From the NCBI GenBank assembly GCA_024138025.1, contig JAMXBD010000092.1, forward strand, positions 186,001-250,000: a stretch of DNA of 64,000 nucleotides. The letters are read 5' to 3'. Origin of the DNA: Combretum micranthum (lineage: Eukaryota; Streptophyta; Magnoliopsida; Myrtales; Combretaceae). Positions 35,290-45,810 of the stretch are shown here, piece by piece (within the stretch, counting starts at the first letter, position 1; each line of letters starts with the position of its first letter). The notes under the pieces were generated by a model. It was not told the DNA's origin, did no database searches, and was given only the letters and a program-made list of their open reading frames with translations. Position numbers and translations under genes: made by a program.

Positions 35290-37440
35290 TCAGACTAGAT
35301 CTCCCTTCTCTTATGATATGCTCGAGATTGCCATCCAAGGTGACCTTCGTAAGCTTGGTAAGGGTGTTTCGATATTCAAGCATGAGCTTTGGTTTGACAT
35401 CTACGGTGCACATACGATGTCCTTTCAATGCTTTGAGGTATAGTTTTTGGGATTGTTCTTGATCTCCTCTACGCACCTCTATGCCAGTCAAGGTAATGAA
35501 CCTAGCTTTAAGGTGTGGTTAGGAAACAACCTTGCTAAATATTGACCATGTGGCTCTTCCTAATATGGTGTTATATAGGGACCAACAACCGACCATAAGG
35601 AAGTCTATTTGGTGCATTACATTACATGGCCCTTTGCTGAGCTCAAGAGGCAGAGTGATGATCCCCCAAGGTCGGATAGGTCGATTATCAAAACCATACA
35701 ACTCGCGGTCATATGGCCTTAGCTTCGACTTTAGCTCATGTTTCATCTACTCATAAGCCTCATTAAAGAGAATATTGGTACTGCTACTTATATTGATCAG
35801 CACCCTCTTAACTTTCTAACTTGATATGCAAGACGAAATAACCAGGGCATCTTGGTGGGGGGTTTGGAATCCATCAAAATCCTTGTTGGTAAAGGAGATG
35901 GTGGTGTCAACTCTAGCCTGGGTTTTAAGTTCATCACCTATGTGGACGTGCTCAAGCTAATTAATAACCTTTCTCTTGTCGAGGTCAGTGGTCCACCGAT
36001 GATGGTTTTGATTTTGCCATGACATTGTCGATGAGGTCATGGTTGATCTAGGCTTTCTTAAGTGTTTATCTCTCTTTCTTGCTTATCAATCCTATGTTTC
36101 TAGGTAGGTAGCTCGAATTTGATGCCGTAATCAATGTATTACGTAAGCTACCTATGTTGTATGGCATCTTCTATTGCACTTTTAAGTTGCCACCAATTTT
36201 TTGTATCATGCTTGCAATCGCGACGATACTTGCCATATTCTCTTGAATCCTTATTTTTCAAACTAGGCTTCATTAGAGTGGGTGGGGGGAGGAAGCCCTG
36301 ATTCCTTATCTCGAGGAACAAATCATGTACAGGTAGTTTTAAAGGGGTAAACTTATCGTACATTGAAAAGAGTTTTCATTTGTTGCTATCTCTGCACCCT
36401 AAGTTCACATAGGCCCAGTTATTGAACTCGTGGCGATCCTTGTATTGTCCCTTATCTCGAAGTTGGATACCTTTGAGTTGAGGAGGTTCGACCCTAGTGT
36501 TGGTTTCTCTCCTAGTGCTTCTAGTGTCCTCTTGCCATATATGTTTTTGCGCTTTCTCCCTCACTTGTTCCAGCATGGTGAGCAAACATTTTGAGATGGA
36601 GTTAGAAAATGGACTGTCTGTAAGGACTTCCTGCTCAATAGCTTCAAGAGCTACTCCTTGATTGAGATTCGGGAATTCTAGACATGCTTTGTTAAACCTT
36701 GCTAGATAGTCTCTCAGGGGCTCACCTTGCCTTTGTCGCACCATATAAAGGTATGAAACAGTCTTCTCTGGTAGTTTGCTCACCATAAAGTGTGCCACAA
36801 ATAGGTTGTTAAGATGGGCGAACGAACAGATCGTGTTGTGTTCGAGTTTGTTAAACCAAACCCAAACTGTGCTTTGGAAAGTGGTGGGAAAAGTTTTGCA
36901 CCATATCGTGTCTAAGAAGCTATGTATCGCCATGGTAGATTGGAATTGGGTGACATGATCCTTGGGGTTTGTAGTCCTATCGTAGGATTTTAAAGTAGGT
37001 AGTTGAGCTCCTATAGGAGCAGTTCAACGCAAACTTTACCTACAAACGGTTTCTATCCTAGGGGTTATTTGGCGGTAGGCTCACCCCCAAAACTTTCTTT
37101 GATGGTTGGTAACCTTCTCATCATATCCTTGATTTCCTCAAGGGTTCATTCCTTATCGAAACTCGGCTGGATGTCTTTGGTGATAAGAGTGGGCGCATTG
37201 TCCCCATGAGCTCGAGTTCAACTGAGACGTGCAAACCCTACCTTCTCATGGTACTCATCATCCACTTGATACCTGGAGGTAACTTGAGATGAGTGCTGGG
37301 ACACTATGAATCCTCGCAAGATGTTGTGAGCGGCTCTTATTGGGATTTTGGGAGCATTGAGTCTCTGGTATTCAATTGGGAGCAATCTCAAACTATAGGA
37401 CCACTCCCTAGTGGAGGCGCTAGCCCGCGACGATAACACG
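35290..37440 (-). pseudogene. Tat-lineage gypsy gag-protease fragment
   Basis: Minus-strand pieces follow the order of a Tat/Retand polyprotein. Gag is at 36933-36376 (TVWVWFNKLEHNTICSFAHL, FVAHFMVSKLPEKT, RQGEPLRDYLARFNKACLEF). The gag C-terminal region is at 36363-36148 (KYRRDCKHDTKNWWQLKSAI). Protease-linked blocks are at 35746-35519 (LYGFDNRPIRPWGIITLPLE, YNTILGRATWSIFS). The following linker is at 35491-35290 (RGDQEQSQKLYLKAL, KVTLDGNLEHIIREGRSSL). Gag would package RNA and the protease would process it. The DSG-type active site expected before LYGF is not recognisable. All frames are broken, and RT, RNase H and integrase are absent because the element is cut at 35290. A decayed PBS and LTR follow at 37854-38521. 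Confidence 0.75.
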
Positions 37441-37853
37441 GTATGCCTGTGATCTCTTTCAATTGGCTCTTCTTCGGGCTTGGATGGTGGTTAGGTTGGG
37501 GAAGTGCTTTGCCGCATATTGGATGCTTGCTTCTCTAAACATAGGTTTCTTAATCCTTCTAACTCTATGATTCTAACTTATAGGAGAGCATTAGAGGGCT
37601 CGTTTTCCACATTTTGTGCACAAGTTGCTTACACAAGTTTTGTAGTTCCAGAATACGTCTTAGGTCTAGGGAAACAACATTTGTGGTGGTGGTTGGTTCA
37701 AAGGGTGGTAACTCAGCTAGGAGGGGAACTAAGTTGATTCTTACTCTACTGAGGTCTAGGCATTATAGAAAGCAAAGGAGTTTCTAGAATGGTTATATGG
37801 GTTTTAAGAGGTTTAGTGGGGAAGATGGAGGGAAAGAAAAGCTGGGTAACTAG

Positions 37854-37875
37854 GGTTCCCATAATCAGCGTCACA
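37854..37875 (-). other. Decayed Tat primer binding site
   Basis: Minus strand reads TGTGACGCTGATTATGGGAA next to the LTR end CAACA. It is a degenerate form of the Tat-type TTGGCGCCGTCTGTGGGAA. Confidence 0.55.
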
Positions 37876-38521
37876 TGTTGTGCAAGCTGATTTTGTCGGT
37901 AGAGGTAGCTCTAACAAAGATAGAAACAACTATAGGGGAGTACCGGGGGTTGCCTGATGCTACCACTCTAATGCTGAAGTCAGTCCATAGCTCTTGAAGG
38001 AAAGGAAAGAAAGAACTCTCTCTCTCTTTCCCAAGAGGGAAAAGGCTATTTATAACGTTCTAAGCCATACTAGGAGGGTACCGCCAGGTCTCCTCGTGCT
38101 GGATAAGTTTTTACTTGGTAGCTGGCTTAATACCCGAGGTGTTAAGGGTTCCTAAGTTAAAGGCAACGACTTCAACGTGTAAAGACGGGCTAATGATGTC
38201 CCCTTGGTCTCGAGGTGGGACACTGTTGTCTTACGTGGTGTGGGAGCTCAAGGTCATCCTAGTCGAACGCTCCTCAGTAGGCTAGAGCGACTATCTTGAG
38301 GTTGAGCTCGTACGGGAACCTTGCCGAATTCGAGAAGAGGTCCTTTATGAATGTTCACAAGGCTTGCACAGGTGACAGCTGAGGTTCTTGCTCTAAGTTA
38401 GGTCATGGTCTTCCCTTCTGTTCGATGGGCCTCCCTTGTTAGTTGAGACCGATGGCCTATTGGGCTTGATGACTTAGTAGTGATGATGGTAGGCCGAGTG
38501 ATTCGTATTTAGCTATCAACA
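37876..38521 (-). mobile_element. Tat 5' LTR
   Basis: The LTR is 646 bp, TGTTGATAGC on minus at 38521 to CAACA at 37876. It has a TATA box (TTATAAATAGCC on minus, about 38046-38057), followed by a GA-rich leader. The block CTGACTTCAGCATTAGAGTG resembles the TGACTTGAGCGTCGGAG block near the 3' end of Tat-type LTRs. The 3' LTR is not in the window. Confidence 0.65.
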
Positions 38522-39345
38522 GTATGGGTAAAATCACGATTTTGACTACTATGAATAAACTATACAATTTTGTATGTCGATGAACCCTTAAAAAGCCATG
38601 TGCAACAAAAGAAATGGAAAATACGAATAACCCTTCAAAACTTTGACCTTTTTGTGGATTTAGCTCTTGAACTTTCAAATGTTGTAAACAAACTTCTTGA
38701 AAATTTTGATAAATTGACAAATAACCTAGTAAATTTTAACCTAAGTGTGAAAGCACTTACTCAAACTCATCAAAGTATAGCACCTCATAAACATTGACCT
38801 AAAACCATCTTGTTAAAAATAAAGGAATTAAATTCTTTTACATTACCAATTTATTAATTAGGAGATATTTGCAATATTTAGAACTCTTGGAATATATTCA
38901 GATTGAACTAAAAATTTAAGGTGTGACTTGATTAAAAGAAAATTTCTCTAATGAAATGAGCTAGAACTGATCGTTTACTAGTCCATCAAATCATGGATCC
39001 TTACGGACCTTACAAGAGATATATATATATATATATATATGCATATATATAATACCTATTATTCTTGCACCCTATTCATTTGGCTGAATCACTTGAATTG
39101 TGTGCACTTCTATAAGACTAATACCATTTAATGTTTAATCTAAACTTTATTAGACTATATGTTGACCATGATCCTAACTTTAGTTATTAACTGCAACAGA
39201 TATAAGGCGTTGTTGGATTTATACACAAGGTCATCAATTACCTTACGCGTCCATATATACATGTATATACGTATTCATCATCTATGAATTGCACCAGAAG
39301 CTCTTTAACCAAAATCCACTGTTGTTTCTCCTAATCCTTGTCTTC
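38522..39345. other. Intergenic DNA left of SAUR locus
   Basis: This is AT-rich sequence with no supported gene. It contains an (AT)n microsatellite at 39019-39051. Confidence 0.6.
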
Positions 39346-39349
39346 AAGT

Positions 39350-39700
39350 GGTGTTTTATGTACGCTGTCCTTCCAAAATTTCGTGATGCTGTTCTTTTAT
39401 CATGAACAGTGTTGCTGCAGATAATTTCTTGAAGGGGCATGAGAAGACAGAACCATGTGATCCTTCTGGTGACTGTCTCTTGAAAAGAAAAAAAAGCCAG
39501 GCCATGCTTACAAATTCTCCACCACTCAATTAGAAATAATTTGCAGGCTATTTGAATTCATACACAACAAGCTAATCATTCCTCCTCTCCTGTATTTGTA
39601 ATGTTGAGTAGGAAGACAGGACCATGTGATCCTTCAGGTGGATGTGTTTTCAATCACAAAATCATTGTCCAATTCACTTATATATAAGCAAACCGTTGAT
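39350..39700 (+). promoter_or_regulatory. Promoter of first SAUR gene
   Basis: It contains two copies of the locus-specific core. They are AGACAGAACCATGTGATCC at 39444-39462, followed by the auxin response element TGTCTC at 39474-39479, and AGACAGGACCATGTGATCC at 39614-39632. The reverse complement of the second, CACATGGTCCTGTCTTC, resembles the AuxRD-B type motif described for auxin-induced genes. A TATA box (TTATATATAAG) lies at 39679-39689, about 120 bp before the ATG. Confidence 0.65.
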
Positions 39701-39803
39701 TCTGGCAATACAGATGCATCCAGCCTTTAATATTTCTCTCATTCGCTTCCTTGAACACTCCTCATTCTATTCAACCTTTACTACAGTTTTATAGACAATC
39801 ATC

Positions 39804-40049
39804 ATGGCCATTCGCTTTCCAGCTATTCGGAGATCTAATGTTCCCAAAGGACATAGAGCAGTTTATGTTGGAGAAATCCAAAGGAGAAGATTCATAGTAC
39901 CTATTTCATACTTGAATCAGCCTCAATTTAAGGACTTGCTTGATCTGGCTGAGGAAGAATTCGGGTTTGATCATCCAATGGGTGGTCTTACTATTCCCTG
40001 CAAAGAAGATACATTTCTTGCTCTGACTTCTCAGTTAAGAAGATTGTAG
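39804..40049 (+). CDS. SAUR: SAUR-family auxin-induced protein, 81 aa
   Basis: This is an intact intronless gene for a small auxin-up RNA protein. Members promote cell expansion by inhibiting PP2C.D phosphatases and so activating plasma-membrane H+-ATPases. The protein has [12 protein letters not shown] at residues 13-24, [16 protein letters not shown] at 27-42 and [17 protein letters not shown] at 50-66, the core of the auxin-inducible family. The length fits the short SAUR subfamily. The ATG is in ATCATCATGG, about 120 bp downstream of a TATA box. It stops TTG-TAG after QLRRL. The second copy reads TAT at that stop position and continues 14 codons. The promoter has TGTCTC and CATGTG elements. 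It is paired with 43277-43564 in a tandem duplication. No recognisable DST element is kept in the 3' region (about 40090-40130). Confidence 0.95.
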   Translation: MAIRFPAIRRSNVPKGHRAVYVGEIQRRRFIVPISYLNQPQFKDLLDLAEEEFGFDHPMGGLTIPCKEDTFLALTSQLRRL

Positions 40050-40841
40050 GATAATAAAGACCAAATTTTAGATGCCACGATTTTGTATCAAGGAATCAAA
40101 GCCTGTTTAGGTTCTAATTTGTTTATTAGTAGAAAAGCTTGTATATTATTGACCAGTAAAACCTTTGTAACATCTGTCTAATGCAATCCCACTTCAGCAG
40201 AGATCAACTTTATCATCTTCGTTCTTCTGATATTTACAATAGACATGCTATTTTTAAATTTATGTTCACAAAAATGGGAAACCTTTTCTATTTGCAGAAT
40301 ATTAATGCACCACTTCTGCCATACTTTAAGCATGGACAAACTTTAGTTTCATCAACCACAGTAGGAAAAAAGAAATCAAACATGTGTTCAAAATATTTAT
40401 TGCTATGTAGTTGAAAAAATATTTTCTCACCTTACGGTATGGGCATTATATTTGTCACAGCATTATATTTATCACATAACATTATCCTCACCAAATTAAT
40501 TAAATTGGGTTATAATAAGTGTATAAGGATTCAAACTGATGATCTTTTGCTTTAATACTATGTTAAGGTTAGCACTAAAATCATCTAACGTAAAAGCTTA
40601 AACTTGTAGATATGGCATGGGTATTATATTTATCATATTGCATTTTCAACTAAAGTACAAAAATTTTTTTGTTTCCATCTATAACTCTATTTCGTATCAA
40701 ATTTCTAATCATTTTAGCCTTTGTTAGCAGTTAATTTTTTTCAGGAAGATGTGAACAGGAGTTGTGGAATGTTACACCTAGTTCACCAGCGTTTGCCACT
40801 ATACCAGGCCATGTCATAGCCAAAGAAGAGTTTGATCTTGA

Positions 40842-41207
40842 CGCTAGTAAAGTTTCGCACTTAGGATGCAAAAAAAAGGGCGAATGTCCTAGTCACAGGC
40901 GACAATCGTCTCATTGTCTTCCTATAAATACCACAAAAATACTCTTATTTTCTTCCATGTTAGACAGTAAGGCGAGTTTTGCCTCTAATAAGGATACAGA
41001 TGTCAAACTTGTTTGATTTTCTGATTGAGGCAAAAATCGCCTCTCTCTTAATATATGAGGCAATTTTCACCTCTTTTGGCCTAATAAGGCCAATCAAATG
41101 AAGCAAAATTTTGAGACGAAATTTTCGCCTTAATAAGCCTGCTAATGCAAAAATTTACGCTTCTGAGGTGATTAAATTCATCTCAGATGATCAGATTTTT
41201 GCTAGTG
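40842..41207. mobile_element. CACTA-type miniature element, 366 bp
   Basis: The right end reads, inverted, CACTAGCAAAAATCTGATC, a CACTA-superfamily terminus. The left end, CGCTAGTAAAGTTTCGC, is a diverged copy. The flanks are the 3-bp duplication TGA (40839-40841 and 41208-41210), as expected for CACTA. The interior has several short palindromes with GCAAAA arms, such as GAGGCAAAAATCGCCTC (about 41027) and GAGGCAATTTTCACCTC (about 41058), resembling subterminal transposase-binding repeats. There is no coding capacity, so it would depend on a transposase in trans. Confidence 0.7.
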
Positions 41208-41503
41208 TGAATGTGCATTGTGTGAGCATTGCTTCTATTTGTAGCACATGCTTTCTAGATAGTTATCATAGTAATTGACATTTCATGTCTTAGCTCTAAC
41301 GTGCAGCAGACCGTTGCATTTGCCTCAGCTAATTTTGGGCTGAGCCATGATCATATTCTATCCTATGAGCCTGGGAAATGGCACAAATATTTCAAAGGCC
41401 CCAGGATGGTTCTTAGGCAAGAAGTGACAGGAAACAGTGCTTTCAACTATAATATTTCAAATTCAGTAACAATGTCTACTTTCTTCCTTACTTTAAGCTT
41501 ATA

Positions 41504-41530
41504 GACAAGGCCATGTGATCGTTCAGGTGA
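41504..41530 (+). promoter_or_regulatory. Orphan SAUR promoter module
   Basis: AGACAAGGCCATGTGATC followed by GTTCAGGTGA matches the core of the SAUR promoters, but no SAUR ORF follows. The surrounding sequence from about 41280 aligns with about 44250 and 44790-44900 (interrupted there by a solo LTR). Confidence 0.5.
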
Positions 41531-42299
41531 TTATGGCTTCACTTCACATGTCATAATAAGAAACATTGTCAATATACACATTATCTTTTGTTGGTGATTT
41601 CTTGAGATTATGAGGGCATAAACTGTCGTAAAAGCGATGCAGATGCTAGCACAATGTGTTTTTGCGTTCTCAATCAATTAGGAAACATAAGATAGCTTGT
41701 ACTTTAAAATTTCCTGATGGAGCTTGCACCAATTAACTAGACAAGATTTCACTACATGGAAGTTGTAATATACCTCATTCCAAAGTTATTATTATACAAT
41801 AAATACAACAGACCATGTCATATTTACCGATTTAAATTTTTAAAATAAATAATTGTAATACTAACCTTGATATAGTATTAGAGAAAGAATTGCTAGGTTC
41901 AAATTCCTACATCAGTCAACCCCCTTTTATTAAGTTATCCACTTTAAATGTTTCAGCCTAAATGTCTTGATCGACAAATTAAGAAAAGTATTATATAATA
42001 AATATAATATTCTATACCATATTTATAATGTTAAAATTGGTTATGGTGCTAACCTGAACAATTTCTAATTATGCTATCAAAACTTTGTTAGACACTATGT
42101 GCTTTCTTCTTTCCCACGTTGATGTTGATTAAACAATTGGTCAAGTGCAGGTCAATATTGCTGATTCCTTTATTTAGTTCTTCAAAAAGTACTTGTATGA
42201 TGAAACAATATACATGAACTATGAAGCTTTAAGTGGTTTGATCACTTTTAGTAATCCTCCATAACATTATAAGTCAGTATTATTGCATTTATCTACACC

Positions 42300-42520
42300 A
42301 TGTACAAATCCTACCATAATCTCATCACCGTTGTATTATGGTATTGTTCTTCAATCCACAAATTTAAAGGGTCCCTTCATGGGTAGGCTCTAGCAAAATT
42401 TTTTCATATTGCATTTTACCAAGTAGACAATTTCTATTACTGATGGACTCTTGACGATTTCTTTGAATACAGGACCATGTGCTCTTTCAAGTAGATCCGT
42501 CTTTAAAAGAACAAGAAGCT
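42300..42520 (+). promoter_or_regulatory. Orphan SAUR promoter module with upstream block
   Basis: An upstream block with TTGCATTTTACCAAGTAGAC precedes ACAGGACCATGTGCTC (42470) and GATCCGTCTTTAAAAG. It aligns with 45465-45690. No gene follows before the next module at 42750. Confidence 0.5.
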
Positions 42521-42749
42521 GGGCAAATCATTCCACAATTTTAGGATTTTTGTTATCAAGCTTCACATTCTTAACAAGCTAATGATTCGTTTCCCTCCTA
42601 CATTGCTTGACAATTTTTGGATATGACCCGAAATATTGGGCTGATATGCTAGGTCTTGATGTGAATATAACCACACACCCAAACATATTGCAATTTGCTA
42701 GGAAGAAATGGGTTTGACTTTGTCAAAAATAGGAGAAATGTTGACACAG

Positions 42750-43180
42750 TCCATGTCTTCATGTGGCATTTCGAAGGTAGGCTGTCCTACCAAAATTTTG
42801 GCATGCTGCATTTTGTCAAGAATAGTCACTCCGCTACCAAAGAAATATGCAAAGACAGGACCATCTGATCCTTCAGGTGAATCTGTCTCTAAAAGGAAAG
42901 AAGCCAGGTCAAACATTCAAATTCTCCACCACTAAAAAAAAAAATTCACTTGCAGATCATGTGAAGTCATACATGAGCCTTTACTTTTATCAAGCCACAC
43001 ATCAACAAGCTAATAGCTCTTTCTCTCCTGTATTGTTCCACCACTGGGGCCACTGGGTAATCTAGAAAAATTGCATTTCTAATCTCTGTAGCATTAAGTA
43101 GGAACACAGGAGCACGTGATCCTTTAGGCATGCATGTCTGCAATCACGAAATCATTCCTATGGCTTTAACTTATATAAGT
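42750..43180 (+). promoter_or_regulatory. Promoter of second SAUR gene
   Basis: AAGACAGGACCATCTGATCC lies at 42852-42871, followed by TTCAGGTGAATC and TGTCTC at 42884-42889. A second, diverged core with CACGTGATCC lies at 43113-43122. The TATA box TTATATAA is at 43171-43178, about 100 bp before the ATG. The whole block aligns with 39350-39690. Confidence 0.65.
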
Positions 43181-43276
43181 AAAACTGCTTATGGAAATAC
43201 AGAGCCATCGAGCCTTACTTTGAAATCTTTACCTTCTTTTAGCCCTCTTGAACTCTTTGTTTTATAGACGATCATC

Positions 43277-43564
43277 ATGGTCATTCGTTTACCAGGTATT
43301 ATGAAGTCTAATGTTCCCAAGGGACATATAGCAGTCTATGTTGGAGAGAAACAAAGAAGAAGATATGTAGTGCCTATTTCAAACTTGAATCAGCCACAGT
43401 TTCAGGACTTGCTCCATAAGGCTGAGGAAGAATTTGGGTTTGATCACCCAATGGGTGATCTTACTATTCCATGCAGAGAAGATACATTCCTTGCTTTAAC
43501 TTCTCAGTTGAGAAGCTTGTATGATGTTAAGGACCACATTTCCAATATCACAATTTTGTATTGA
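43277..43564 (+). CDS. SAUR: SAUR-family auxin-induced protein, 95 aa
   Basis: This is the second intact intronless SAUR gene of the tandem pair. Core motifs are [34 protein letters not shown] and [20 protein letters not shown]. The first 81 residues align gap-free with the neighbour at 39804. At the neighbour's TAG stop this copy reads TAT, and a 14-residue tail ([14 protein letters not shown]) follows before TGA. Since many SAURs of this group end near QLRRL, this is probably a stop-loss extension. The inferred role is auxin-regulated cell expansion through PP2C.D inhibition, as for the family. The start ATG is in ATCATCATGG. The promoter has TGTCTC and CATCTGATCC/CACGTGATCC modules. A DST-like mRNA instability element follows the stop. 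Confidence 0.94.
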   Translation: MVIRLPGIMKSNVPKGHIAVYVGEKQRRRYVVPISNLNQPQFQDLLHKAEEEFGFDHPMGDLTIPCREDTFLALTSQLRSLYDVKDHISNITILY

Positions 43565-43572
43565 GCAACCAA

Positions 43573-43606
43573 GGACCATACAGATTCTTTCTTTTCATTT
43601 TTGTTT
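43573..43606 (+). promoter_or_regulatory. DST-like element in SAUR 3' UTR
   Basis: GGA, then ATACAGATT, then CATTTTTGT occur with short spacers just after the stop. They resemble the three-part DST element (GGA, ATAGATT, CATTTTGTA) known from SAUR 3' UTRs, where it speeds mRNA decay. The match is imperfect, with one or two insertions. Confidence 0.5.
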
Positions 43607-44386
43607 GTCTATATGCAGAGAAGCTTGTAAATTATTGACAACTTAAACGGTTTGTAACATGTGTCTAATGCAAAGCAAGTTTACCTGAGATCATTGATTA
43701 TCTTGTTTCATTCTTCTAATATTTGCGATAGATGCACTATTTCTAGTTTGTGTTGACAAAACCCAGAAGGTCTGCTATTTGCAAATCTTAATGCATCAGA
43801 CGATTATTTTTGGAGTGAGCAAACTTTGGTTCCACTACCAACACACAGGGAAAAAATGCAAACCTAATCAAAACATGTATTTCTATATTGACAGATTCCA
43901 TCACGTGCTGTTGATTTTTTTTCAAGGGTGCTAATAAGCATACTCATTGCTTCATCTACAGACAAGGAAGCTATAAGTAATGCAATTATGAATCTTAAGG
44001 AAAGTTTGGTCCTGGATCTTCATGCTTTGTATTTATTGAATGAAGACCGTGAAAAAAACTTCTAGGAATAACTATTCCAATAGTGAAAGGATGTCAATTA
44101 CCTGTTAAGCTTGAAATTTATAGAAGAATTTGAAAAGAAATATTTACTTGAGTGTAAGATAGCATCTCCTTATTAATAACAAAGTGTCTTAATAGCTTGC
44201 ACAATGTATGAGTGATTTGCTTCTTCTCATAGAGCCAATTTTTATACCTTAGCTCTAACAAGTTTCCATTGTCTCAGTCAATCTTGTTCAATAAGCGGAG
44301 ATTCCAAAATGGAAAATGCATTTTTAAGGACCTAGAACGATTGTTTTACTAAAAATGGCAGGACACAATGTTTTCAACCTATAAAA

Positions 44387-44782
44387 TGTTGAAATATAAA
44401 CTTGATTTTGGACTCATTAGTTTTGGGTCTTAGTTATCTAAATAAAAGCACAAATTCTAGAAAGTAAAAACATGTTCTAGAAAAGTCCTTTCTAGATGTC
44501 TATATAGTCTAGAGAAGTCTAAAATTTTATAGTAGATTTGTAATTATAAAGATAATTCTAGAGAGCCATTTGTAGCTATTAGATTAGAATTATGGTGGCA
44601 TAATCCTAGACATTGGTTGCAGAGGTGCCACTAGTATAAATAGGAGAGATGTTTTTGAGTCAGTTAAAAAAAAAAAAAAAGAAAAAAAAGCAAGAAATGA
44701 GAAATAATACAAAGAGCCTCTTTTTAAATTACCTCTCCCATTTTCAAAATATTTGCTTCACTACTAAAATTTCATTTCAACA
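44387..44782 (+). mobile_element. Solo Ty1/copia-type LTR, 396 bp
   Basis: The ends are TGTTGAAAT and ATTTCAACA, a 9-bp inverted match. A TATAAATAGG box lies near 44636, with an A-rich leader after it. The flanks are TAAAA and TACAA, a 5-bp duplication with one mismatch. The paralogous stretch at about 41440-41480 is continuous at this point, acting as an empty site. Copia assignment is from size and ends. Confidence 0.7.
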
Positions 44783-44789
44783 TACAATT

Positions 44790-44900
44790 CAAGTGCAATG
44801 ACAATGTCTTCCAAGTTCCTTCTGTGACCTCATGGACAAGCCTATGTAATCTTTCAACTGAATTTTTACTTCACGTGCTGCAAGAAATCACATCTGCTTG
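44790..44900 (+). promoter_or_regulatory. Weak orphan SAUR-type module
   Basis: GGACAAGCCTATGTAATC followed by TTTCAACTGA and a CACGTGC box is a decayed copy aligning with 41470-41560. No gene follows. Confidence 0.35.
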
Positions 44901-45464
44901 TGAATTCTTGAAACTATAAGAACACTATCCATCATAAAAGTTATGTATGCTTATTTTATTTTATTTTATTTTTTCATTCTGTTTCCAGCTGACGTTGGTT
45001 TTTAAGTTCTAAAGTCAAAGAATATTATATCATTAGTACTCATATATTAGCAGCAAGAACTAACCGTACGTCTGTTGAGTTAACCACAACCATTATATAG
45101 TATAGAGTGTATAATTATTATTTAACTTTCATAAACTTGGACCTCCTACTCTGATACTATATTAAGAATAATACCATGACCATCTGATCTAATTGATTAA
45201 GTATATAGATTTGATGTGGACTCTATAATTATCACTTAACATTGTCCTTCAATTACTACACATTTGATAGTTCTATCACAATGGCTTATAGAAAGGGCAG
45301 TTGTTTCTGCCATCATAGTTGGTTGTCTAAGAATAATTATTCTAGTAGAAATGGTATGACATACTAAGATTTTCAATCAATTGAATGTTTAGGAAAGATT
45401 CTTATTACTTCATTTTCCTGGACAAGTACATCTCTGTATTTATAAATTCTGTCTCCATCATGTA

Positions 45465-45810
45465 CAAACCGTACCTAAAGCTTACTCAACTAATATCATG
45501 CTGCTGTTATTCAATCCATACATCAATATGGTCCATTCGTCAATAGGTTGACCCACAAAACTTTCTGTTGTGCTGCGTATTTGCCAAGTAGAGGGTATCC
45601 ATTGCTGATGGTAATGGATGAAATCATTGGAGAAAGTACATGCGATCCTTCAGGTGAATTTGTCTTTGGAAAAAACAAGAAGCCGGGCCTTATCTCCAAA
45701 TTCTCCACCGCTCTGTCCACATTTTTTTGCCACTTGTAGGCTATATATAGTTACCTGTTAAACTTCTCCTTATCAATCTTCATAGTCTTATCAAGTTAAT
45801 GATTCTTTCA
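45465..45810 (+). promoter_or_regulatory. Orphan SAUR promoter module truncated by copia insertion
   Basis: GAGAAAGTACATGCGATCC, TTCAGGTGAATT and TGTCTTTGG (45631-45669) match the SAUR promoter core. They are followed by the shared block CAAATTCTCCACC and a TATATATAG box near 45744. The expected SAUR gene is replaced by the copia LTR starting at 45811. Confidence 0.55.

Noticed and set aside
35252..35443. Plus-strand 63-codon frame
   Set aside because: It overlaps the minus-strand Tat polyprotein linker (RGDQ and LYLKALKG blocks), which explains the sequence better.
41301..41504. 67-codon frame between the SAUR genes
   Set aside because: The paralogous stretch near 44270-44400 does not keep it open. 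No domain is recognised.
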